From the NCBI GenBank assembly GCA_964491805.1, contig CAZBGU010000001.1:62001-126000 (forward strand): DNA of 64,000 nucleotides. The letters are read 5' to 3'. Made by a program: the position numbers and the translations under genes. How positions within the stretch are numbered: position 1 is the first letter of the stretch; each line of letters opens with the position of its first letter. The stretch is from UBA11704 sp964491805 (GTDB lineage: Bacteria > Patescibacteriota > Minisyncoccia > Phycocordibacterales > UBA5272). A model generated the notes under the pieces. It had not been told where the DNA came from. It made no database searches and was given only the letters and a program-made list of their open reading frames with translations. Positions 16,417 to 22,941 of this stretch are shown piece by piece.

Positions 16417-17163
16417 ATGCGTACCATAAAAAATCTCACCTTACTCATCAGTGCTTCATGCGCAAGCTTTTTTCTGTTTACGATTTTTGCTTATGCGTCA
16501 CAATTGAGTGCGGATGGTGCGGCTCAGGGATTTTCGACGTTTGGTAAACTTGTTGACTCATTCAACGCAACAATTGTTAAGGCTGTTGGAACACTGCTCA
16601 TGTCACTTGCGGTTGTCGCCTTCTTTTACGGTATTGTTCAGTATATATGGGGAAGCAGAAATGGAGACGCGAAAGCAATCGAGAACGGGAATAAATTCAT
16701 CGGGTGGTCACTCCTTGCTCTCTTTGTTATGTTCTCTGTGTTCGGTATTGTTAAGTTTTTCCAAGGTATTGTACCTGGTCTTAGTGATAGCAAAATAACA
16801 ATACCAGAGATCAATATAAAGGGAAGTAGCGGAACAAGTGGGGGAAACGGAGTAGTCTGTCCTGATGGTTCTCGAGCATTGAATAATGCTGGTTGTAGTG
16901 GTAGTTCTAATGGTGTTATATGTCCTGATGGGTCACGCGCATCTAACGCTGCAGCTTGCAGCGGCAGCTCAAATGGTATCAGTTGTCCAGACGGTTCTCG
17001 TGCACCTAACTACAGCTCATGTCCTTACGTTACATGCAATGACGGTTCAAAAGCACCGTCTAGATCATCTTGTCCGGACGCTATTTTGGGACCAAAGGAA
17101 CAATGTGAAGCTACTGGAGGTTCTTTTGGAACTGATGGTGTTTGTTATAGACGAGGTGGTTAG
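16417..17163 (+). CDS. TrbC/VirB2-like protein with CPDGSRA repeats
   Basis: 248 residues. A signal peptide (cleavage likely after FAYAS, about residue 28) is followed by the two-span pilin core: about 52-76 (TLLMSLAVVAFFYGIVQYIW) and 92-118 (GWSLLALFVMFSVFGIVKFF). The mature tail of about 120 residues contains four spaced cysteine repeats: VCPDGSRALNNAGC, ICPDGSRASNAAAC, SCPDGSRAPNYSSC and TCNDGSKAPSRSSC. A final segment is EQCEATGG...GVCYRRGG. The regular C-x(12)-C spacing suggests disulphide-stapled small loops outside the cell. The core is shared with the genes at 18710, 19140 and 19588. Confidence 0.65.
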   Translation: MRTIKNLTLLISASCASFFLFTIFAYASQLSADGAAQGFSTFGKLVDSFNATIVKAVGTLLMSLAVVAFFYGIVQYIWGSRNGDAKAIENGNKFIGWSLLALFVMFSVFGIVKFFQGIVPGLSDSKITIPEINIKGSSGTSGGNGVVCPDGSRALNNAGCSGSSNGVICPDGSRASNAAACSGSSNGISCPDGSRAPNYSSCPYVTCNDGSKAPSRSSCPDAILGPKEQCEATGGSFGTDGVCYRRGG

Positions 17164-17252
17164 TTTGCATTTTGCAATATATCAGGTAACAATTTACGGA
17201 GAAAATTTTCATGAAGATGTAAAAATGCTTTAATTTTGAATGTAGAAGGGGT

Positions 17253-17282
17253 ATTGACATTATGCTATAAATAGTGTATGAT
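17253..17282 (+). promoter_or_regulatory. Promoter of the GC-rich cassette
   Basis: TTGACA followed after 17-18 bp by TATGAT gives a near-consensus sigma70 promoter. The start codon at 17368 is about 80 nt further on, so this transcript has a long leader. Confidence 0.6.
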
Positions 17283-17367
17283 TAAACTCATAGGGAGTAT
17301 CTGTCTTGTCTTCAAGACGGACGGGTGCATACCAGTTGTCAATTCAACCTTTGAAAGGGGAATTCCA

Positions 17368-17886
17368 ATGAAATTGGGCAAAAACGGAGAACTCTGGGGG
17401 ATGAATACCCTCCAGTGGGTTTTGTGTCTCGTGATACCGGTAGTTGCGATCGCGCTGTATCACGTGGTCACCACGGACGTTCCAGAGCACAAGTTCCATC
17501 TTCGGATGGAAGCAATGAGAGGGGACATGGCTCGTGAGCAGACAAAGCAGGCGGAAATCGCCGCCAAGATGATCGGGAAGGCACCGCCTTCTCGGCATGA
17601 AACCAACACGATGAATGCGACTAAAGGGGAGCGTTGGCACGTCACTGCCGGCGCTCGGTACATCTTCCCTGACGGGGGAGGTGGGCACAGTGTGGACATC
17701 AATGTCCATGATGTCCCGAGGTCGTTTGTCGGGGAGTTCATGCTCGTTTCTTCAAGCGGAGAACGTGCCTGGACGCCTGGTTGGGGTGATTCGAAGTCGT
17801 CCGTCGATGTGCTCACGTTTATGGGCACCAACACCAACAAGTACCTTGCACTTCACAGCAAGGGTTCTGTTATTTTCATCAACTGA
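17368..17886 (+). CDS. Membrane-anchored hypothetical protein, 172 aa, GC-rich cassette
   Basis: I do not recognise the family. One membrane span at residues 14-33 (TLQWVLCLVIPVVAIALYHV) is followed by a polar stretch with a likely helix (HLRMEAMRGDMAREQTKQAE). The predicted beta-rich domain of about 100 residues contains WHVTAGARYIFPDGGGGH and SSGERAWTPGWGDSK. The start at 17368 is preferred to the in-frame ATG at 17278, because AAAGGGG lies 8 nt upstream and the promoter -10 overlaps the earlier ATG. It is clearly GC-richer than the pilin genes on both sides and is followed by a second small membrane gene 12 bp later. Confidence 0.6.
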   Translation: MKLGKNGELWGMNTLQWVLCLVIPVVAIALYHVVTTDVPEHKFHLRMEAMRGDMAREQTKQAEIAAKMIGKAPPSRHETNTMNATKGERWHVTAGARYIFPDGGGGHSVDINVHDVPRSFVGEFMLVSSSGERAWTPGWGDSKSSVDVLTFMGTNTNKYLALHSKGSVIFIN

Positions 17887-17898
17887 TTGGAAAAGCCA

Positions 17899-18201
17899 AT
17901 GTCAAATCCTGCGCCCTCGGGCAAGAAATGGACAACAACAGAGATCTGGTCCCTGGTCATCCTGAGCATCTTCGCTCTCGCAACGGGGGTTTACACCGGC
18001 TTCCTGAACGAGCTCACGACGTGGGTGGACAGGACGCTTCGGGTTGGAGAGAACCACACCGAACTCTTTCTCGGCGCAATGATCATCGGGTTGATCATCT
18101 GGGTCGTGCGCATCGAAAAGAGCAAGAAGGGTGGGTCGAAAGACGCAGCTCATTCGAAAGACGAGCCGAAGAAGGACGACGCCGCCGCCGGCCACGCTTG
18201 A
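17899..18201 (+). CDS. Small two-span membrane protein with Lys/Asp tail
   Basis: 100 residues. Two hydrophobic spans are visible at about residues 16-35 (WSLVILSIFALATGVYTG) and 57-73 (LFLGAMIIGLIIWVVRI), followed by a charged tail, KKGGSKDAAHSKDEPKKDD, then AAAGHA. I do not recognise the family. It is 12 bp after the previous gene and shares its GC-rich style. Its last 42 bases are repeated after the N gap; the repeat is most likely an assembly artefact, so the stop at 18201 is probably the true end. Confidence 0.55.
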   Translation: MSNPAPSGKKWTTTEIWSLVILSIFALATGVYTGFLNELTTWVDRTLRVGENHTELFLGAMIIGLIIWVVRIEKSKKGGSKDAAHSKDEPKKDDAAAGHA

Positions 18202-18214
18202 GCGGCACAATGTG
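18160..18214 (+). repeat. 55-nt direct repeat, left copy at gap edge
   Basis: It is identical to 18315-18369. It covers the end of the gene at 17899 and the bases up to the N run. Confidence 0.95.
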
Positions 18215-18314
18215 NNNNNNNNNNNNNNNNNNNNNNNNNNNNNNNNNNNNNNNNNNNNNNNNNNNNNNNNNNNNNNNNNNNNNNNNNNNNNNNNNNNNNN
18301 NNNNNNNNNNNNNN
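18215..18314. other. Scaffold gap (100 N)
   Basis: Exactly 100 N characters, a common placeholder for a gap of unknown length. Identical 55-mers abut both sides, so the true gap may be zero or negative. Confidence 0.98.
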
Positions 18315-18369
18315 GACGAGCCGAAGAAGGACGACGCCGCCGCCGGCCACGCTTGAGCGGCACAATGTG
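18315..18369 (+). repeat. 55-nt direct repeat, right copy at gap edge
   Basis: Exact copy of 18160-18214. It encodes the same last residues DEPKKDDAAAGHA and stop. It is not annotated as a separate gene. Confidence 0.95.
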
Positions 18370-18417
18370 AGATAACACATAAAAATCCGTCCCCGTGTGT
18401 ACGTCAACACCAACAGC

Positions 18418-18482
18418 AAAGGGGTATCCACCCTCTTGCGACACCGATTGCGATGTCGCAACGGTGGAACCCCTTTTCTCTT
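18418..18482 (+). terminator. Terminator of the GC-rich cassette
   Basis: A branched hairpin has outer arms AAAGGGG (18418) and CCCCTTT (18470-18476), an intermediate CCACC/GGTGG and an inner TTGCGACA/TGTCGCAA stem, then TTCTCTTT. Confidence 0.85.
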
Positions 18483-18557
18483 TGTATACATTGGAAGTGT
18501 GGTATATTAGATTTTTTTGAAATAAAGCTTCTAGGTTAGAGTTAATGGGTGAGTATA

Positions 18558-18598
18558 AAACCAATACGGGACGGCCGAAGGCCGTCCCGTATTGGTTT
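18558..18598. terminator. 19-bp perfect hairpin with GAA loop
   Basis: Arms are 18558-18576 and 18580-18598 with core GGGACGGCC-GAA-GGCCGTCCC. It has the same length, loop and nearly the same core as 9578-9618. It lies between the cassette terminator and the next pilin gene, so it may close the older transcript from 16417. Confidence 0.6.
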
Positions 18599-18709
18599 CA
18601 TCCTTTTAGTACGATGTTGTCAAGTTGCGAATAGGTACGTATATCCACATATTTCCTTGCAAAGAACGTAGATACCGCTATACTTAAAGAATATACATTA
18701 TATAAATAT

Positions 18710-19114
18710 ATGAAAAAAACCTTAACAACCCTTTCAATTGCTGCTTCTACTGTTGCGGTGGCATTAGCTCAACAGACAGTTAATCAGACTGGTGTCGCGG
18801 TCGCCGGAACACTACAGACTGGACCTATTACTGCACTTTTGGTTTTTGTTAGTAATATCCTTGGAATGCTTGCACCAATCCTTGTGTCTCTCGCGGTGCT
18901 TGCTTTCTTCTGGTACCTTGTCTTGTTTATATGGAAGGGCGGGGAGTCTTCAGAAAAGAAGACAGAAGCTGTTAAGGGTATGGGGTACGCTGTTCTCGCG
19001 CTTTTCTTGATGGTATCTATCTGGGGTATCATCGCTCTTATTGGAACTACATTTGGTATTGGTCAGGGTGGTAGTGGAATTGTTCCTACCGTTCCTGTTC
19101 TTAGGAATAATTAG
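18710..19114 (+). CDS. TrbC/VirB2-like pilin-type protein
   Basis: 134 residues. The signal peptide is MKKTLTTLSIAASTVAVALA, followed by two membrane spans at about 40-70 (ALLVFVSNILGMLAPILVSL, then AVLAFFWYLVLFIW) and 86-106 (GYAVLALFLMVSIWGIIAL). The short loop between them is charged (KGGESSEKKTEAVKG). This two-span layout is that of VirB2/TrbC major pilins of type IV secretion systems. It is strongly similar to 19140-19562, indicating tandem duplication. No VirB4, VirB6 or coupling protein is present nearby, so assembly machinery must lie elsewhere. Confidence 0.75.
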   Translation: MKKTLTTLSIAASTVAVALAQQTVNQTGVAVAGTLQTGPITALLVFVSNILGMLAPILVSLAVLAFFWYLVLFIWKGGESSEKKTEAVKGMGYAVLALFLMVSIWGIIALIGTTFGIGQGGSGIVPTVPVLRNN

Positions 19115-19139
19115 GTCACCGTCAAGTCTTACTTATAGT

Positions 19140-19562
19140 ATGAAAAAAATACTACTAGCAACTTTTTCTGTTGTTGGTGGTGTTTTTTTTGTGTATGCAT
19201 CTTCAAATCCTGGAACTTTTGATCCTAACGGTTTTAATCCTGGCGCAGCACTTGGTCTAAATACGGGAAGTAATAGTGGTATATCTGGTGTTATCAGTCT
19301 TGTTCAGAATGTAATCGCCTCTCTTGTTCCTATTCTTGTATCGCTCGCAGTGCTTGCTTTCTTCTGGTATATTGTTCAGTTTATATGGAAGGGTGGAGAG
19401 TCTGCCGAGAAGAAGAATCAGGCGGTCAAAGGTATGGCGTACTCTATTCTTGCTCTCTTTGTTATGGTGTCTATCTGGGGCATAATTGCCTTTTTTGGAA
19501 CTACTCTTGGTATCGGCCAAGGTGGTGATATGCCGGGATTTATTCCTCCTGGAACAAAGTAA
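19140..19562 (+). CDS. TrbC/VirB2-like pilin-type protein
   Basis: 140 residues from the ATG at 19140 (MKKILLATFSVVGGVFFVYA signal segment). The mature part is about 30 residues of Gly/Asn-rich sequence followed by two spans. It shares with the upstream paralog the near-identical strings LVPILVSLAVLAFFWYIV, IWKGGES-EKK, AVKGMAY and LFVMVSIWGIIA. It begins 25 bp after the previous stop. An in-frame upstream extension from 19041 runs into that gene and is rejected. It is a likely structural paralog, perhaps for pili with mixed subunits. Confidence 0.75.
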   Translation: MKKILLATFSVVGGVFFVYASSNPGTFDPNGFNPGAALGLNTGSNSGISGVISLVQNVIASLVPILVSLAVLAFFWYIVQFIWKGGESAEKKNQAVKGMAYSILALFVMVSIWGIIAFFGTTLGIGQGGDMPGFIPPGTK

Positions 19563-19587
19563 TTTTTACACCTCTTTCATATTCAGT

Positions 19588-19923
19588 ATGCCCTCTGCTA
19601 CATCTAAAGTAAAAAAAATAACACTGTTCACTTTGCCTCTTGTCGGTGGTGTTTTGTCCGGATACGCAGCTGAAGCTGATGATATTCTTGGGAGAGTTGT
19701 TACCGAAGTATTTGCGCCACTATACGCACTCGTTGCGTCTATAGCATTTCTTTATTTTTTGTATGGAGTTTTACAATTCATTTTGAGTATGAATGATCCT
19801 GAAAAGAAAAATATAGGAAAGCAACACCTTCTTTATGGTACGATAGGCCTCTTTATTATTCTTTCTGTCGGTGGGATGCTTCAGTTTTTCAACAGTGTTT
19901 TTGGTGGTATGTTCGAGTTCTAG
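19588..19923 (+). CDS. TrbC/VirB2-like pilin-type protein, divergent
   Basis: 111 residues from the ATG at 19588. Signal-like segment KITLFTLPLVGGVLSGYA, then spans at about 45-68 (LYALVASIAFLYFLYGVLQF) and 84-104 (LLYGTIGLFIILSVGGMLQFF) with the loop MNDPEKKNIGKQH. The sequence has drifted from the two preceding paralogs but keeps the layout and the charged EKK loop. It closes the pilin cluster. An extension starting at 19486 overlaps the previous gene and is not used. Confidence 0.7.
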   Translation: MPSATSKVKKITLFTLPLVGGVLSGYAAEADDILGRVVTEVFAPLYALVASIAFLYFLYGVLQFILSMNDPEKKNIGKQHLLYGTIGLFIILSVGGMLQFFNSVFGGMFEF

Positions 19924-20156
19924 ATTCATACGTGTGGAACGCGGATGATGTGCAGAAGTGGTGCCGGTAAGGTACGGAAGGCGTTGTCCGTGTGTTGCTT
20001 GCAAAGTGAAGTGTGTACTAATCTAGTGTGAACGTATCTTTTGCTACAATGCTTAGATTACTTTGCTTGTGATAATGATTTGACTTATTACACTACACAG
20101 CTATTTTGGTTACGACGTCTAAACATGATTCCTGTTGTTTGTTACTTATTCTATGC

Positions 20157-20162
20157 TAGAAT
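20157..20162 (+). promoter_or_regulatory. Extended -10 box of glyS (leaderless type)
   Basis: TGCTAGAAT, with the hexamer at 20157-20162, ends 8 nt before the ATG at 20171. Confidence 0.6.
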
Positions 20163-20170
20163 CATATGAT

Positions 20171-21598
20171 ATGAATGAATCACATCAAGAACGCATGGAA
20201 AAGATTGTTTCACTTTGCAAGCGCAGAGGGTTTATTTTTCCATCATCAGAGATCTATGGGGGATTTACTGGTGTTTATGATTATGGACACTACGGAACCC
20301 TTCTTTTCAACAATGTAAAAGCAGAATGGTGGAAAAACATGGTACAGACAAGGCTTGATATTGTTGCTCTTGATAGCGCCATTTTTATGCATCCAACGAC
20401 ATGGAAAGCCTCAGGCCACCTCGATAGTTTTGGTGACCCTCAGATTGATTGTCGTAAGTGTAAGAGCCGCTTCCGAGCAGATCACGTCCTTGAAGAGTTT
20501 GGTATCAATGCAGACAAGCAGCCGATTGATGTTGTGAATAGTGAGCTTGATAAACTTCGTGCAGAAAAGAAGCTTGTGTGTACGAATTGTGGCTCAGCAG
20601 ACCTAACAGAAGCGAAAGACTTTAACTTGCTTGTGAGAACCAACTTCGGTTCTCCTGTCGGTGATCTTAGAACATTGCCGGAAGAAAATATTTCATATCC
20701 ACGAGGCGAGACATGTCAGGGTATCTACCTTGAATATAAGAACACTATCGACTCACTTCATCCAAAGCTTCCATTTGGCATTGCTCAGATAGGTAAAGCA
20801 TTTCGTAATGAAATTGTTGCTAAGCAGTTCGTTTTCCGTACGCGTGAATTTGAGCAGATGGAAATGCAGTACTTCCATCACCCATCACAAACGAAAGATA
20901 TTTTTGAAGCATGGCATAAAGACAGATGGAACTTCTATCTCGACTATGGTATTCCAGAGTCGAAGCTTAACTGGCACAAGCATGACAAGCTCGCTCACTA
21001 TGCGAGCGAAGCATATGATATTGAGTATAACTACGCAATGCTTGGTGGTTTCAAAGAACTAGAAGGTGTGCATGCTCGTGGCGACTGGGATCTTTCTCAG
21101 CACAGTAAGTTCTCGGGGCAAGATCTTTCGTACTTTGATGAGGCGACAAAGGAGCGCTTCGTGCCACATATTGTTGAAACCTCAGTCGGAGTTGCTCGTA
21201 TGACGCTTGCATTTTTGGACAACGCATACACTGAAGAAGAGGTTGGTGAACCTGATGAGAACGGGGTGTGTGATACTCGTGTTGTAATGAAGTTAGACAA
21301 GCGTATAGCACCAGTGAAGGTAGCAGTGCTGCCACTCTCAAAGAAAGAAGAGCTTGCAGGTCCTGCAAAAGAAATTTGGAAGACATTGTCAAAAAAAATG
21401 TTCGTGGAATATGATGATACGCAGTCGATAGGGAAGAGATATCGTCGTCAGGATGAGATTGGGACACCGTACTGTGTGACGGTTGACTTCGATACGCTCA
21501 CTGACAATTCTGTGACTGTACGAGATAGAGATACCATGACACAAGAAAGGGTTGAGATTAATAACCTTGTACAATATTTTAATGAAAAACTTGGATAA
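20171..21598 (+). CDS. glyS: Glycyl-tRNA synthetase, dimeric type
   Basis: Class II synthetase of the single-chain (alpha2) family found in eukaryotes, archaea and some bacteria, rather than the alpha2beta2 form. The protein is 475 residues. Visible features: SLCKRRGFIFPSSEIYGG and TGVYDYGHYGTLLFNNVKAEWW at the N-terminus, a zinc-ribbon-like pair CRKC...CTNCG (about residues 94-142), motif 2 around IGKAFRNEIVAKQFVFRTREF, motif 3 around SVGVARMTLAFLD, and a C-terminal anticodon-binding domain (KVAVLPLSKKEE). The start is chosen from the -10 box 8 nt upstream; codons at 20135 and 20153 would precede the transcript. Confidence 0.95.
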   Translation: MNESHQERMEKIVSLCKRRGFIFPSSEIYGGFTGVYDYGHYGTLLFNNVKAEWWKNMVQTRLDIVALDSAIFMHPTTWKASGHLDSFGDPQIDCRKCKSRFRADHVLEEFGINADKQPIDVVNSELDKLRAEKKLVCTNCGSADLTEAKDFNLLVRTNFGSPVGDLRTLPEENISYPRGETCQGIYLEYKNTIDSLHPKLPFGIAQIGKAFRNEIVAKQFVFRTREFEQMEMQYFHHPSQTKDIFEAWHKDRWNFYLDYGIPESKLNWHKHDKLAHYASEAYDIEYNYAMLGGFKELEGVHARGDWDLSQHSKFSGQDLSYFDEATKERFVPHIVETSVGVARMTLAFLDNAYTEEEVGEPDENGVCDTRVVMKLDKRIAPVKVAVLPLSKKEELAGPAKEIWKTLSKKMFVEYDDTQSIGKRYRRQDEIGTPYCVTVDFDTLTDNSVTVRDRDTMTQERVEINNLVQYFNEKLG

Positions 21599-21695
21599 CA
21601 TGTTATATCGATATACCGTATCTCAGTAATTTCTTATTTTGTTTGCAATACAATACGGTATTCGTTTTTTTATGTTGTTACTATAAAAGAAAGAG

Positions 21696-21716
21696 AAAAC
21701 CGCCCAGAGGGCGGCT
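21696..21716 (-). terminator. Terminator of the PEP-CTERM gene
   Basis: CCGCCC/GGGCGG stem (21700-21705 with 21709-21714), followed on the minus strand by TTTTCTCTTTCTTTT. Confidence 0.9.
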
Positions 21717-21764
21717 TCCGGCAGAGAGCTTCGTGTGAAGAAACTTTCTACCTGTGGGGTGTGG

Positions 21765-22451
21765 TCACGATGTCTGGCGCTTGCGGCCATTGACACCGGC
21801 CAGCCCGGCCAAGCCGACGAGGGCGATGGCGAGACTGGTAGGTTCCGGCACGCGGTTGCTGACGACGACGTTGATGGCGGTCTCAGCGACCGTCGCACCG
21901 TCGGGGTTGCTCAGGTCAACGAGACCCAGACGGAGATTGTATTCGCCGACAGCGTTCGGGTCAAAGTCGTTCCCGAACAACAGCTCGACCCAGTTCATTT
22001 CCAAGTTCTGCGAATCTGCAACGAGCGCGCCGCCGACCGGCCAGAGACCGAAACTCTTCCAGGTCTGGCTCGAGCTCGGGTCGATGTCGACCATGAGCCG
22101 TGCCGCACAGCTTTGGCAGCTGCGCGCGTCGATGGAGAAGTCAAACGACCAGTTCGCACGGTCCTCGGCACCGTAGAACCCGGTGTTGGCGTAGAACGTG
22201 TCGATACCGTTGTTCGGCATCGTCGCACCGTTCTTGTACGGATGCGCGCCAAGGGCCACCTGCACCGTTCCGGGCGCACTTGCAGTGCTTCCGGGTGCGG
22301 CAGCACTCTGGACGTTGAACTGGACCTGGTCCAGTCCGGAACTTCCAGTCGGTGGCCAGTACACACCACTCAGCGTGGTGAGTGCCGCCAACGCAGGCGA
22401 CACCATGCACATGACCAGGGTCAGTGTGGCGAGTTTCTTGAACACTTTCAT
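21765..22451 (-). CDS. PEP-CTERM sorting-domain secreted protein
   Basis: 228 residues. N-terminal signal peptide: MKVFKKLATLTLVMCMVSPA, cut after ALA. The mature domain of about 170 residues looks beta-rich, with one Cys pair (SCQSCAA near 116). The C-terminus is a textbook PEP-CTERM tripartite signal: VPEPTSL, a hydrophobic stretch AIALVGLAGLAG, and the basic end NGRKRQTS. In other bacteria this signal is cut by exosortase, and no exosortase gene is in the window. The gene is very GC-rich compared with glyS and rpmG, has a TTGATT-17-TATAAT promoter, a long hairpin-bearing leader, a CCGGAG Shine-Dalgarno and its own terminator. It was probably acquired from a Gram-negative donor. Confidence 0.8.
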   Translation of the reverse strand: MKVFKKLATLTLVMCMVSPALAALTTLSGVYWPPTGSSGLDQVQFNVQSAAAPGSTASAPGTVQVALGAHPYKNGATMPNNGIDTFYANTGFYGAEDRANWSFDFSIDARSCQSCAARLMVDIDPSSSQTWKSFGLWPVGGALVADSQNLEMNWVELLFGNDFDPNAVGEYNLRLGLVDLSNPDGATVAETAINVVVSNRVPEPTSLAIALVGLAGLAGVNGRKRQTS

Positions 22452-22477
22452 GAGAGCTTTCTCCGGAGTTGTGGTTG

Positions 22478-22545
22478 ATTGCTGCTACGTGAGGCCTCAC
22501 GCAGTAGCTGTAAGTTCTCGTTTGAAGAAGAATTTACAGCTAATG
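22478..22545 (-). promoter_or_regulatory. Structured 5' leader of the PEP-CTERM gene
   Basis: The leader between promoter and start codon holds two inverted repeats: CTGCTACGTGAG/CTCACGCAGTAG (about 22480-22506, one mismatch) and TAGCTGTAA/TTACAGCTA (about 22506-22543). They could form hairpins that control translation or stability. Confidence 0.4.
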
Positions 22546-22590
22546 CTTGGCGATTCCGTTTCTACTTGTGTAAGGAACGACAGAATGTTC

Positions 22591-22619
22591 ATTATACCAT
22601 AAAGTTCCATTCTAATCAA
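22591..22619 (-). promoter_or_regulatory. Promoter of the PEP-CTERM gene
   Basis: On the minus strand TTGATT (22614-22619), a 17-bp spacer and TATAAT (22591-22596), with a TG extension. Confidence 0.7.
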
Positions 22620-22647
22620 TGTCTATCCTTATCAGTGTTATTTTTTC

Positions 22648-22676
22648 TTGATTTTCAATTATTTTCATGTTACAAT
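22648..22676 (+). promoter_or_regulatory. Promoter of rpmG
   Basis: TTGATT (22648-22653), a 17-bp spacer and TACAAT (22671-22676) preceded by TG. The -10 ends 9 nt before the ATG at 22686, so the transcript is leaderless or nearly so. Confidence 0.65.
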
Positions 22677-22685
22677 CACACAACT

Positions 22686-22847
22686 ATGGCAAAGGCACAA
22701 GTAAATCTCATTCAGTTGAAAAACAAAGAAACAGGCGAAGTATATTTTACTAATAAGAACAAAAAGCTTGTTACCCGTAAGATTGAGCTTATGAAGTTTT
22801 CAAAAAAGCTCCGTAAGCATGTAATGTTCAAGGAGACAAAGAAGTAG
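22686..22847 (+). CDS. rpmG: 50S ribosomal protein bL33
   Basis: 53 residues: MAKAQVNLIQLKNKETGEVY, with the family core FTNKNKKLVTRKIELMKFSKK and the end RKHVMFKETKK. It is the version without the four zinc-binding cysteines (C- form). Upstream in-frame extensions are spurious, since the family starts at this methionine and the promoter box lies 9 nt before it. It is followed after 20 bp by a strong terminator, so it is monocistronic. Confidence 0.93.
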   Translation: MAKAQVNLIQLKNKETGEVYFTNKNKKLVTRKIELMKFSKKLRKHVMFKETKK

Positions 22848-22867
22848 AACTCATTCAGTTCATTAGC

Positions 22868-22898
22868 AAAAAGCCAGTGCTATCAGCACTGGCTTTTT
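22868..22898 (+). terminator. rpmG terminator
   Basis: AAAAAGCCAGTGC-TATCA-GCACTGGCTTTTT: a 13-bp perfect stem ending in T5. Confidence 0.95.
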
Positions 22899-22927
22899 GT
22901 GTGTGGTGAATGACGCTTATGATGACG

Positions 22928-22933
22928 TATACT
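22928..22933 (+). promoter_or_regulatory. -10 box, leaderless type
   Basis: TATACT ends 8 nt before the ATG at 22942. Confidence 0.65.
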
Positions 22934-22941
22934 AAGTGTAT

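Larger units (their letters stand above)
18370..18709 (+). other. Intergenic region before the third pilin gene
   Basis: About 340 bp that hold the two hairpins above and a TATACT box (18679-18684) 25 nt before the ATG at 18710. No further gene was found. Confidence 0.6.

Noticed and set aside
18315..18356. Second copy of the small membrane gene's 3' end after the N gap
   Set aside because: It is an exact 55-mer duplicate at the gap edge, best explained as an assembly overlap.
21735..22478. Plus-strand open frame opposite the PEP-CTERM gene (247 codons)
   Set aside because: The minus-strand frame has a signal peptide, a PEP-CTERM tag, SD, promoter and terminator. The plus frame has none and is a GC-rich shadow.
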